Assembly (NCBI RefSeq): GCF_000422805.1
Contig: NZ_KE383925.1
Coordinates: 62,001 to 126,000 of the forward strand
Source of the DNA: Nocardioides halotolerans DSM 19273
GTDB lineage: Bacteria; Actinomycetota; Actinomycetes; Propionibacteriales; Nocardioidaceae
Length of the DNA stretch: 64,000 nucleotides
Direction: 5' to 3'
The notes beneath the pieces were generated by a model, which made no database searches, was not told where the DNA came from, and saw only the letters and a list, made by a program, of their open reading frames with translations. This document shows, one piece after another, positions 32,284-39,995 of the stretch (the stretch's first letter is position 1; the number at the start of each line of letters is the position of its first letter). A program made the position numbers and the translations under genes.

Positions 32284-34065
32284 TCACTTGATCTCACAGA
32301 CGACGGCGCCGTTGGTGACGGTGGCCCCGACCTCGGCCTGCAGGCCGGTCACGGTGCCGGCCTTGTGCGCCTTGAGGGGCTGCTCCATCTTCATGGCCTC
32401 GATCACGACCACGGTGTCGCCCTCGGCGACCTCCTGGCCCTCCTCCACGACGACCTTGACGATCGTGCCCTGCATGGGCGAGGTGACGGCGTCGCCGCTC
32501 GCGGCCGACCCGGCCTTCTTGCCCGCGGAGCGCTTCGGCTTCTTCGCGCCCCCGCCGCCGGCCGAGATCGAGCCCAGCCCGCCGGGCAGCACGACCTCGA
32601 GGCGCTTGCCACCGACCTCCACGACGACCCGCTGGCGGTCCTCGGGCTCGTCGGCCTCGGCGACGTCGCCGGCGTACGGCTCGATCCGGTTGTCGAAGTC
32701 GGTCTCGATCCACTGGGTGTAGACGGTGAACTCGCCCTCACCGGACGGGTTGGACGGCCCGACGTACGCCGGGTCGCGCACCACCGCCTGGTGGAAGGGG
32801 ATCACCGTCGGCATGCCGTCGACGACGAACTCGTCGAGCGCGCGCCGCGACCGCTCGAGCGCCTGCGTGCGGTCGCGTCCGGTGACGATCAGCTTGGCGA
32901 TGAGGGAGTCGAACGAGCCCGGGATCGTCTCGCCGTTCTCGTAGCCGCCGTCGAGCCGGACGCCGGGACCGCTGGGCGGGCTCCAGGCCGACAGCGTGCC
33001 GGGCGCCGGCATGAAGCTGCGCCCGCCGTCCTCGGCGTTGATGCGGTACTCGATCGAGTGGCCGCGGATCTCGGGGTCGTCGTAGCCGAGCTCCTCGCCG
33101 GCGGCGATCCGGAACATCTCGCGCACCAGGTCGATGCCCGTGACCTCCTCGGAGACAGAGTGCTCGACCTGGAGCCGGGTGTTGACCTCGAGGAAGGAGA
33201 TCGAGCCGTCCTGGGCCACGAGGAACTCGCAGGTGCCGGCGCCGTGGTAGCCCGCCTCGCGCAGGATGCGCTTCGACGACTCGTAGAGCTCGGTGCGCTG
33301 CTCCTCGGTGAGGAACGGCGCGGGCGCCTCCTCGACGAGCTTCTGGTTGCGGCGCTGCAGGGAGCAGTCGCGCGTCGAGACCACCACGACGTTGCCGTGC
33401 TGGTCGGCGAGGCACTGGGTCTCGACGTGACGGGGCTTGTCGAGGAACTTCTCCACCAGGCACTCGCCGCGACCGAAGGCGCTGACCGCCTCGCGCACCG
33501 CGGACTCGAACGCGTCGGGGATCTCCTCGATGGTCCGGGCGACCTTCAGGCCGCGGCCGCCGCCGCCGTAGACGGCCTTGATGGCGATCGGCAGTCCGTG
33601 CTCCTCCGCGAACCGCACCGCCTCGTCGGCGTCCGCGAGCGGGTCCTTGGTGCCGGGCGCGAGCGGCGCGTCGGCCTTGACCGCGATGTGCTTGGCCTTC
33701 GCCTTGTCGCCCAGCGCCTCGATCGCCGCGGGCGGCGGGCCGATCCACGTCAGCCCGGCGTCGATCACGGCCTGGGCGAACTCGGCGTTCTCGGCCAGGA
33801 AGCCGTAGCCCGGGTGCACCGAGTCGGCGCCGGACTGCTCCGCGACGGCGATGATCTTCGCGATGTCGAGGTAGGAGTCGCCTGGGGTCGACCCGCCCAG
33901 CGCGTGGGCCTCGTCGGCCAGTCGCACGAACAGTGCGTCGCGGTCGGGGTCGGCGTAGACGGCGACGCTGCCGATGCCGGCGTCCTTGCAGGCCCGGATC
34001 ACACGGACCGCGATCTCGCCTCGGTTGGCGATGAGGACCTTCTGCAACGGGGAGGTCGGGGGCAC
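32284..34065 (-). CDS. accA3: Acyl-CoA carboxylase alpha subunit (biotin carboxylase + biotin carrier)
   Basis: 593 residues. Biotin carboxylase domain about 1-450 (VLIANRGEIAVRVIRAC, ATP loop GGGGRGLK, EVNTRLQVEHSVSEE), then a linker with an Ala/Lys-rich stretch, then the biotin carrier with Lys559 in EAMKMEQ. It is the AccA3/PccA-type subunit shared by actinobacterial acetyl- and propionyl-CoA carboxylases. The partner AccD and AccE subunits are encoded at 41609-43440. GTG 34065 follows TAACCT by six bases. Confidence 0.95.
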   Translation of the reverse strand: MPPTSPLQKVLIANRGEIAVRVIRACKDAGIGSVAVYADPDRDALFVRLADEAHALGGSTPGDSYLDIAKIIAVAEQSGADSVHPGYGFLAENAEFAQAVIDAGLTWIGPPPAAIEALGDKAKAKHIAVKADAPLAPGTKDPLADADEAVRFAEEHGLPIAIKAVYGGGGRGLKVARTIEEIPDAFESAVREAVSAFGRGECLVEKFLDKPRHVETQCLADQHGNVVVVSTRDCSLQRRNQKLVEEAPAPFLTEEQRTELYESSKRILREAGYHGAGTCEFLVAQDGSISFLEVNTRLQVEHSVSEEVTGIDLVREMFRIAAGEELGYDDPEIRGHSIEYRINAEDGGRSFMPAPGTLSAWSPPSGPGVRLDGGYENGETIPGSFDSLIAKLIVTGRDRTQALERSRRALDEFVVDGMPTVIPFHQAVVRDPAYVGPSNPSGEGEFTVYTQWIETDFDNRIEPYAGDVAEADEPEDRQRVVVEVGGKRLEVVLPGGLGSISAGGGGAKKPKRSAGKKAGSAASGDAVTSPMQGTIVKVVVEEGQEVAEGDTVVVIEAMKMEQPLKAHKAGTVTGLQAEVGATVTNGAVVCEIK

Positions 34066-34071
34066 CAGCGC

Positions 34072-34077
34072 AGGTTA
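34072..34077 (-). promoter_or_regulatory. -10 element of accA3
   Basis: TAACCT on the minus strand, six bases before GTG 34065; leaderless layout. Confidence 0.5.
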
Positions 34078-34133
34078 TCGCCCGACGGCGCCCGTGCACC
34101 GTGGGGCTCGTCTCACTGGGACAGGACGCACTC

Positions 34134-34164
34134 TTGACCTCCAGCGCAGTTGAGGTCCTAGCGT
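34134..34164 (+). promoter_or_regulatory. MerR/SoxR-type promoter of the NADP reductase-like gene
   Basis: TTGACC (34134-34139) and TAGCGT (34159-34164) are separated by 19 bases. The spacer holds GACCTC and GAGGTC as an inverted repeat, and the core CCTCCAG/GTTGAGG resembles a SoxR box (CCTCAAG...CTTGAGG). GTG 34172 starts seven bases later. Confidence 0.55.
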
Positions 34165-34171
34165 CTCGCAC

Positions 34172-34849
34172 GTGGAGAACCTCGAGATCGCGGTGCTCGG
34201 CACCGGTCCGGTCGGGCGGGCGGTGGCGGGCGGGCTCGCCCGGGTCGGGCACGAGGTCACCCTCGGCACCCGCGACCCGGGCGGCACCGCCGGCCGCGAG
34301 GAGTACGCCGCGTGGGCCGCGGAGCACCCCGGCGTGGGCCTGGCCACCTTCGCGCAGGCCGCTGGGGGCGCCGCGCTCGTGGTCAACGCCGCCGGCGGCG
34401 ACGTGGCGCTCGGGGTCCTCGCCAGCGCGGGCGGCGAGAACCTCGCGGGCAAGGTGCTGCTCGACATCTCCAACCCGCTCGACAGCTCGCGGGGGTTCCC
34501 GCCCACCTTGTTCGTCAAGGACGACGACTCGCTCGCGGAGACGATCCAGCGCGCCCACCCCGACGCCCGGGTCGTGAAGAGCCTCAACACGATGAACAAC
34601 GCGCTCATGGTCGACCCGCAGCGGCTGGGGGAGGACACCACGGTGTTCGTCTCCGGCGACGACCCCGACGCCAAGGCCGTCGTCACCGCTCTGCTGCACC
34701 AGCTGGGCCACGGCGACGTGATCGACCTCGGCGGGATCGAGACCGCCCGCGGCCCGGAGATGTGGCTCCCGCTCTGGATTCGCATCAACCTCGCCCTGGG
34801 CGGCAACGACTTCAACCTCAAGATCGTGCGCGGGCCAACGTTGCGTTAG
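34172..34849 (+). CDS. NADPH-dependent F420 reductase-like NAD(P)-binding protein
   Basis: 225 residues. The N-terminal Rossmann loop AVLGTGPVGRAVAGGL (about 7-22) and TLGTRDP match the F420-dependent NADP oxidoreductase family, as do the DISNPLD and KSLNTMNNALM motifs. It probably moves hydride between NADPH and a deazaflavin or a related acceptor. It has a 19-base-spacer promoter of the type activated by MerR-family redox sensors, with no merR gene adjacent. Confidence 0.8.
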   Translation: MENLEIAVLGTGPVGRAVAGGLARVGHEVTLGTRDPGGTAGREEYAAWAAEHPGVGLATFAQAAGGAALVVNAAGGDVALGVLASAGGENLAGKVLLDISNPLDSSRGFPPTLFVKDDDSLAETIQRAHPDARVVKSLNTMNNALMVDPQRLGEDTTVFVSGDDPDAKAVVTALLHQLGHGDVIDLGGIETARGPEMWLPLWIRINLALGGNDFNLKIVRGPTLR

Positions 34850-34889
34850 GTGCCTTCCTTGCGGGGGTTTCGAGACGGCTCGCTCGGAG

Positions 34890-34916
34890 GTTAGCGATCG
34901 TTAACCGGACCGGTTA
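34890..34916. promoter_or_regulatory. Overlapping palindromes upstream of the acyl-CoA dehydrogenase gene
   Basis: GTTAGCGATCGTTAAC (34890-34905, one mismatch pair) overlaps the perfect TAACCGGACCGGTTA (34902-34916). They cover the region just before a TAGCCT -10 (34915-34920), the position expected of a repressor operator. Confidence 0.55.
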
Positions 34917-34926
34917 GCCTGCGGGC

Positions 34927-36126
34927 ATGACCAACTTCGAGCTGAGCCGCGAGCACGAGGAGTTCCGGCGGAGCGTCCGGGAGTTCGCCGAGGCCGAGAT
35001 CGCGCCGCACGCGGCGCAGTGGGACCGCGACCACCACTTCCCGGTCGACGTGGTGCAGAAGATGGGCAAGCTCGGGCTGTTCGGGCTCACCGCACCCGAG
35101 GAGTACGGCGGCGCGGGGGAGCACGGCGACTTCACCAGCCTGTGCGTCGCGATCGAGGAGATCGGCCGCGTCGACCAGTCGATGGGCATCACGCTCGAGG
35201 CCGCGGTGGGGCTCGGCATCAACCCGATCCTCACCTACGGCTCCGAGGAGCAGAGGCAGACCTGGCTGCCCGACCTGGTCGCGGGCCAGACGCTGGCCGG
35301 CTTCGGCCTCACCGAGCCCGGCGCGGGCTCCGACGCGGGTGCCACGAAGACCCGGGCCGAGCTCGTCGAGGGCGAGTGGGTGCTCAACGGCGCCAAGCAG
35401 TTCATCACCAACTCCGGGTCGGAGATCACGAGCGTCGTCGCCGTCACCGCGCGCACCGGCACCGTGACGTCCGGGGACACCGAGAAGCCCGAGATCAGCG
35501 CGATCCTCGTGCCGGCCGGCACCACGGGCTTCACCGCCGAGAAGCCCTACGACAAGCTCGGCTGGCACGCCTCCGACACGCACCCGCTCACCTTCGAGGA
35601 CTGCCGGGTGCCCGAGGCCAACCTGCTCGGCGACCGGGGCCGCGGCTACGCGCAGTTCCTCGCCACGCTCGACGACGGCCGGGTCGCGATCGCGGCCCTC
35701 GCGGTCGGGTGCATCCAGGCCTGCCTCGACCTCTCTGTCCAGTACGCCGGCGAGCGGCAGACCTTCGGCGTGCCGATCGGGCGCAAGCAGGGCCTCGCCT
35801 TCCAGGTCGCCGACCTCGAGGTGATGCTGCAGGCCTCGCGCGCGCTGACCTACCGGGCCGCCGCGATGAAGGACAGCCAGAAGGACGGGCAGGGCGCTCC
35901 CGTCAAGGAGTTCAAGCAGGCCGCAGCGGTGGCCAAGCTGTACGCCACCGAGTCCGCCGTCACCGCGACCCGCATCGCGACGCAGGTCTTCGGCGGCTAC
36001 GGCTTCATGGAGGAGTACGCCGTCGCGCGGTTCTACCGCGACGCCAAGGTGCTCGAGATCGGCGAGGGGACCTCCGAGGTGCAGCGGATGCTGATCGCCC
36101 GAGGCCTCGGCCTGCCGGTCGAATAA
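34927..36126 (+). CDS. Acyl-CoA dehydrogenase
   Basis: 399 residues. FAD/substrate motifs are complete: GFGLTEPGAGSDAG, FITNSGSEI, and the C-terminal QVFGGYGFMEEYAVARFYRDAKVLEIGEGTSEVQ, in which the Glu after YRDAKV..I is the catalytic base position of the family. It introduces the alpha-beta double bond into an acyl-CoA. ATG 34927 lies six bases behind TAGCCT. A palindromic operator in its promoter suggests a dedicated regulator, not encoded next door. An intergenic repeat block follows. Confidence 0.93.
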   Translation: MTNFELSREHEEFRRSVREFAEAEIAPHAAQWDRDHHFPVDVVQKMGKLGLFGLTAPEEYGGAGEHGDFTSLCVAIEEIGRVDQSMGITLEAAVGLGINPILTYGSEEQRQTWLPDLVAGQTLAGFGLTEPGAGSDAGATKTRAELVEGEWVLNGAKQFITNSGSEITSVVAVTARTGTVTSGDTEKPEISAILVPAGTTGFTAEKPYDKLGWHASDTHPLTFEDCRVPEANLLGDRGRGYAQFLATLDDGRVAIAALAVGCIQACLDLSVQYAGERQTFGVPIGRKQGLAFQVADLEVMLQASRALTYRAAAMKDSQKDGQGAPVKEFKQAAAVAKLYATESAVTATRIATQVFGGYGFMEEYAVARFYRDAKVLEIGEGTSEVQRMLIARGLGLPVE

Positions 36127-36528
36127 CCCCCGCGAGCTTCGGCCTCCAATCCGCGGCGACAGCTTCGCGGCGCCTCGCTCGCTGCACTCGCTTCGGCGCG
36201 GTCGCCGCGGCTCGGAGGCCGATCGCGGGGCGCCTCGCTGCGCTCGGAACTACCGGGTCGCTGCGCTCCCACGCTCCCATTGCGCTTTCATACCCACCCG
36301 GCTCGTCCCGGCGGGGTCGCCGCGGCTCGGAGGCCGATCGCGGGGCGCCTCGCTGCGCTCGGAACTACCGGGTCGCTTCGCTCCCACCGCTCCCATTGCG
36401 CTACCTGATACCCCTGCGAGCTTCGGCACCCGATCCGCGGCGACAGCTCGCTGATCGTCTACCCCCGCGAGCTTCCGCCGGGCAGGGGAACCGGATCCGG
36501 TGGTGGGCGCCGTCTAACATCGGTGACC
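36127..36528. repeat. Intergenic repeat block (about 400 bases, no gene)
   Basis: Two 63-base blocks, 36200-36262 and 36315-36377, are near-identical and share the core CGCCTCGCTGCGCTCGGAAC. A second motif, GCGAGCTTCGG followed by CGCGGCGACAGC, appears at about 36132-36168 and 36418-36452, with a third partial copy near 36465. No coding frame is convincing. It lies between two plus-strand genes and may terminate transcription or serve as a repeat-type spacer. Confidence 0.75.
36515..36520 (+). promoter_or_regulatory. -10 element of the GtrA gene
   Basis: TAACAT ends eight bases before ATG 36529 (two before the alternative GTG 36523), favouring the ATG and a leaderless mRNA. Confidence 0.45.
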
Positions 36529-37125
36529 ATGTCGGACCGGACGCAGCGCTTCATCGCTGAGGTGGGCCGGTTCCTCGCAGTCGGTGGAGCGGCCACGATC
36601 GTGGCGCTGATCATCTTCAACCTGCTCGTGCACGGCTTCAACACCGGCGAGCACGCGATGCTTGCCAAGCAGCCGATCCTCGCCTACGTGATCGCCAACA
36701 GCGTGGGCATGGGCGTGAGCTACTACGGCTCGCGGCACTGGGCGTTCCGCGACCGGCCGCCGGTGACGTCCGACGGTGGGCTGACGTCGTTCGTCGTCAT
36801 CAACATGCTCACGATGCTGATCCCCATCGGCTGCCTGGCGATCAGCCGCGACGTGCTGGGCCTCGACGACCCGATCTCCGACAACGTCTCGGCCAACGTG
36901 ATCGGGCTCGTGCTCGGTCTCGCGGCGCGGTTCGCGCTGTTCCGTACCTACGTCTTCAAGCGGCCGATCAGCATCGTCGAGATCTACGACGAGCCGGGGC
37001 TGGTCGACGGCGTGGAGTTCCTCGACGGCGACGCAGGCGCGGTCAACGAGTCGACGGCGCTCGCCAGAGGTCGGTCCACCGGTGGCCCAGTTCCGCCGCC
37101 AGCTCTCGGAGCAGAGGGAGACTGA
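36529..37125 (+). CDS. GtrA family membrane protein
   Basis: 198 residues. Four transmembrane helices (about 15-35, 47-66, 83-103 and 117-138) with the conserved FLAVGGAATIVALIIFNLL and YYGSRHWAFRDR motifs. GtrA proteins are thought to flip or carry lipid-linked sugars for wall polysaccharide assembly. The homologous position in mycobacteria (Rv3277) also lies near purK/birA. The last 83 bases overlap the convergent maf gene, so its hydrophilic tail is encoded opposite Maf's C-terminus. Confidence 0.85.
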   Translation: MSDRTQRFIAEVGRFLAVGGAATIVALIIFNLLVHGFNTGEHAMLAKQPILAYVIANSVGMGVSYYGSRHWAFRDRPPVTSDGGLTSFVVINMLTMLIPIGCLAISRDVLGLDDPISDNVSANVIGLVLGLAARFALFRTYVFKRPISIVEIYDEPGLVDGVEFLDGDAGAVNESTALARGRSTGGPVPPPALGAEGD

Positions 37126-37654
37126 CGCCCACCACGTTGTGGTGGTCGCCCTCGATCCCGGTCACGAACGCTCCGCCCAGGCCGTCGACGGTGAACGCGC
37201 CGGCCACGTGCAGCGGCTCGCCGCTGGCGACGTACGCCGCGATCTCCTCGTCGGTCACGTCCGCGAAGTGCACCGTGGTCGCTGCCGTGGCGGAGGCGAC
37301 ATGGCCGGTGGCGGTGTCGCGCAGGCTGTGCCCGGTCAGGAGCACGCCGGAGCGGCCGCGCATGGACCGCCAGCGGCTGCTCGCCTCCTCCGCGGTGCCC
37401 GGCTTGCCCAGTGCCTGCCCGTTGAGCTCGAGCACCGAGTCGCAGCCGAGCACGAGAGCGTCCTCGGGCAGGTCGTCGCGGTCGGCGACGGCCGCGCACT
37501 TCAGCTCCGCGAGCTGGAGGGCGAGCTCGGCGGGCGGCAGCGGGCCGAGCTGGTCCTCGTCGACCCCCGAGACGACCACCACGGGGTCGAGGCCTGCCGC
37601 ACGCAGGGTGGCCAGCCGCGCGGGGGACTGCGAGGCCAGCACCAAAGACGTCAC
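37043..37654 (-). CDS. maf: Maf family nucleotide pyrophosphatase
   Basis: 203 residues. LVLASQSPARLATLRAAG at the N-terminus and CDSVLELNGQALGKP in the middle are the Maf/HAM1-superfamily motifs; members hydrolyse modified or canonical NTPs (dTTP, UTP). GTG 37654 is the start; it lies inside the left arm of a strong hairpin that ends the upstream gene. In mycobacteria maf (Rv3282) also neighbours accE and accA3. Confidence 0.92.
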   Translation of the reverse strand: MTSLVLASQSPARLATLRAAGLDPVVVVSGVDEDQLGPLPPAELALQLAELKCAAVADRDDLPEDALVLGCDSVLELNGQALGKPGTAEEASSRWRSMRGRSGVLLTGHSLRDTATGHVASATAATTVHFADVTDEEIAAYVASGEPLHVAGAFTVDGLGGAFVTGIEGDHHNVVGVSLPLLRELAAELGHRWTDLWRAPSTR

Positions 37655-37686
37655 CGCCCCATCCTGAGGGACGGGGCGGTGACGTC
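37647..37686 (-). terminator. Strong hairpin between the Ig-like protein gene and maf
   Basis: GACGTCACCGCCCC (37647-37660) and GGGGCGGTGACGTC (37673-37686) pair perfectly over 14 bases with a 12-base loop. It lies 18 bases after the upstream stop and covers the maf start codon. Confidence 0.7.
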
Positions 37687-37703
37687 GTGCGGCAGGTCGG
37701 GCG

Positions 37704-39245
37704 CTACTTCTTGACGGCGACCTTGATCTTGACCTTGGCGGTGCTCGTCGCGGTGTTCGCGTCACCGTTGTAGGTCACGGTGACCTTGGTCCGCTTCGCG
37801 ATCTTCACCTTGACGGTGGCCACGCCGTTCTTCAGCGTGCCGGTGACCTTCTTCTTGCCGATCTGGAAGGTGACCGTGCCGGTCGGGGTGCCGCCGCTGG
37901 TCACGGTGGCCTTGAGCTTGACCTTCTTGGCCTTCACGACGGGCTTGCCGTTCTTGCCGGTCGTGGCCTTGAGCGTCACCTTCTTGGGCGCCTTGACCTT
38001 TAGCGTCGAGGCCAGCTTCGGCACCGAGACGACGAACGGGCGGAACGAGTCGCGGAAGTCCTCCGTCGAGCTGTGGAAGAGCGCCGTGTAGGCCGCGTTG
38101 CCGGCCGCCGGACGGGGCACGGACAGGGTCGCGGTGGCGCCGTTCAGCGGCACCGTGCCCAGCGACGTGCCGTTGCCGGCGAGGAACTCGACGACGCCGC
38201 CGAACGTTGCCGGCACCGTGCTGTTGGCGTACGGGTCGGCGACCGCCGTGGCCGTCAGGGTGAGGGACGTCGCCGTGGCGGATCCACCGGCAGTCACCTT
38301 GGAGGGCTGCTGCCAGCTGTACTGGGAGGCGACGAACGTGAACGGCACGGCCGACCCGCCGGCAGCGGGCGAGCCCACCTGCACGTAGTACTGGGTGCCG
38401 GCGGTCGTGGTGAGGTAGACCGACGAGTCACCGGAGTTGGAGGAGCCGCAGTCGACCGCGGTCAGCTGGGCGGCCGTCGCGTTCGCCGGGCCGCTGTAGA
38501 CGTTCACGACCGACGCGCTCGCCCCCACGCTGTAGAAGGCGACGTCGCGACCGATGAGCGAGGAGTACCGGTACCAGACCGAGTTGTTGACCGGGTCGAC
38601 GCAGGCGCCCTGCTGCGGCTCGGTGCCCTCGGTGGTCGCGTTGCGGTTGTCCGCCGTGGCGTTGATGCCTGGGATGATCCGGGCGGCAGCGGCGAGGTTG
38701 TCGTTGGCCGGCACGCCGCTCGCGGCGCCCGGAAGGTTGACGCGCACCGCGAAGGAGCCGTGCGGCGCGTCCTCGTCGTAGACGTCGACCTGCAGGAAGT
38801 ACGTCGAGCCGGCGCTCACCGTCTCGGCGAGGTAGGAGTAGTACTCCGCGCCGTCGTCGTCGCTGTCGACGTAGGTCAGGTCGCCGAACGCCGAGGCACC
38901 GGGAGCGCCGGTGTAGAGCGTGATGACCGTGTCGGTGTTGTCACCGACCGACGAGGTCTCGAAGCTGACGTCCTGGTTGGCGCCGGGGGAGTACTTGTAC
39001 CAGACCGTGCGGTAGGCGGTGCTGCCGTCCTCACGGTCCTCGGTGGCCTGGAGGGTGGCCTCGTCGGTGGAGCCGATGACGAGGGTGTTGGGGGTGAGGG
39101 CGGTCGCGCCGGCGATGTTGTCGTTGCCCGGTGCGGCGGCCGAGGCCGCACCGGAGCCGGCGACGGTCAGGCCGGCGACGCCGACCCCTGTCGCCAGGGC
39201 GAGGACGAGGTGGTGGCGCCCCTGGCGCCGAAGGTGCGTAAGCAC
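37704..39245 (-). CDS. Secreted protein with Ig-like C-terminal domain
   Basis: 513 residues. GTG 39245 is preceded by AAGGAG at nine bases. A long signal peptide ends about ASA at residue 37. Two similar N-terminal domains follow, each with a pre-peptidase-like pattern: NDNIAGATAL...VWYKYSPGANQDVSFET...SAGSTYFLQVDVY, and NDNLAAAARI...VWYRYSSLIGRDVAFYS...TAGTQYYVQVG. The last 110 residues are Lys-rich with Big_3-like strands (VKLKATVTSGGTPTGTVTFQIGKKKV) ending in VTYNGDANT. It is likely a surface or secreted adhesion-type protein; no enzyme motif is seen. Confidence 0.82.
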   Translation of the reverse strand: MLTHLRRQGRHHLVLALATGVGVAGLTVAGSGAASAAAPGNDNIAGATALTPNTLVIGSTDEATLQATEDREDGSTAYRTVWYKYSPGANQDVSFETSSVGDNTDTVITLYTGAPGASAFGDLTYVDSDDDGAEYYSYLAETVSAGSTYFLQVDVYDEDAPHGSFAVRVNLPGAASGVPANDNLAAAARIIPGINATADNRNATTEGTEPQQGACVDPVNNSVWYRYSSLIGRDVAFYSVGASASVVNVYSGPANATAAQLTAVDCGSSNSGDSSVYLTTTAGTQYYVQVGSPAAGGSAVPFTFVASQYSWQQPSKVTAGGSATATSLTLTATAVADPYANSTVPATFGGVVEFLAGNGTSLGTVPLNGATATLSVPRPAAGNAAYTALFHSSTEDFRDSFRPFVVSVPKLASTLKVKAPKKVTLKATTGKNGKPVVKAKKVKLKATVTSGGTPTGTVTFQIGKKKVTGTLKNGVATVKVKIAKRTKVTVTYNGDANTATSTAKVKIKVAVKK

Positions 39246-39327
39246 GCTGGGTGTTCTCCTTCTGGTTGTGGATGCGCGCCGATGCTAGGAGGAAGGAGGG
39301 ACTCCGCACCGCCGATTCGCTGAAGCG

Positions 39328-39912
39328 TCAACTAATGGGTGAGAGCACGAACGGCAGTGCGTCGCCGAACGCGCAGGTGGTCAGCGCGGCCAGGTCGGCG
39401 TCCTCGTCGAGGTGCTCGGTCGCCCGCATCGACAGCATCACGTTGAGCAACATGCCCTGGGCGATGAACTCCTGCGCGCGCTCGTCGGGGCAGCCGGTCG
39501 CGCGGACGGTCGCGAAGATCCGGCTCATCCCCTGCCGGCTGCAGCGGGCGATCTCGTCGACGTCGCCCGCGGAGAACCCGTGCATCATCACCATCAGCAG
39601 GTCGCGGTCGCGGAGCAGCTCGGTGTAGGCGAGGCCCAGTCGCGACCAGTCGTCGTCGTCGTCCGGGTCGAACGGCGCCTCCGCGAGCACGGCCTCGAAC
39701 GCCTCGCGGATCCGGTCGCACGAGCGCTCGAGCACCTCGAGGAAGAGGGCGAGCTTGGTGCCGAAGATGCGCACGACGTAGGGCTGGGAGACGCCGGCCT
39801 CCTTGGCCACGGCGTCGGTGCTGGTGCCGGCGTACCCGCCCCGGGAGAAGGCCCTCGTGGCGGCCGCGAGGACCAGCTCGCGACGGTCGTCCCCACTCAT
39901 CCGCACCTTCAT
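39328..39912 (-). CDS. TetR family transcriptional regulator of the MFS exporter
   Basis: 194 residues. Helix-turn-helix at about 30-50 (TSTDAVAKEAGVSQPYVVRIFGTK). The ATG at 39912 is chosen because TAACAT (39925-39920 on the minus strand) precedes it by seven bases; an upstream in-frame ATG at 39921 lies within that element. The C-terminal domain is helical and probably binds the exporter's substrate. It diverges from the MFS gene across a perfect inverted repeat, the classic repressor/exporter arrangement. Confidence 0.9.
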   Translation of the reverse strand: MKVRMSGDDRRELVLAAATRAFSRGGYAGTSTDAVAKEAGVSQPYVVRIFGTKLALFLEVLERSCDRIREAFEAVLAEAPFDPDDDDDWSRLGLAYTELLRDRDLLMVMMHGFSAGDVDEIARCSRQGMSRIFATVRATGCPDERAQEFIAQGMLLNVMLSMRATEHLDEDADLAALTTCAFGDALPFVLSPIS

Positions 39913-39919
39913 GCTTGAC

Positions 39920-39937
39920 ATGTTATCAGTCGATAAC
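39920..39937. promoter_or_regulatory. TetR operator in the regulator/MFS intergenic region
   Basis: GTTATC (39922-39927) and GATAAC (39932-39937) form a perfect inverted repeat with a four-base centre, overlapping the regulator's -10 element. Confidence 0.65.
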
Positions 39938-39995
39938 TAACGTCGCTTGCATAAGTAATCATTCAATGCCTTCTTGTGTGCTGATCGGAGTTCAG

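Noticed and set aside
36005..36280. Minus-strand frames over the repeat block
   Set aside because: Generated by the repeat units and the acyl-CoA dehydrogenase antisense; Arg/Ala/Pro-rich with no domain.
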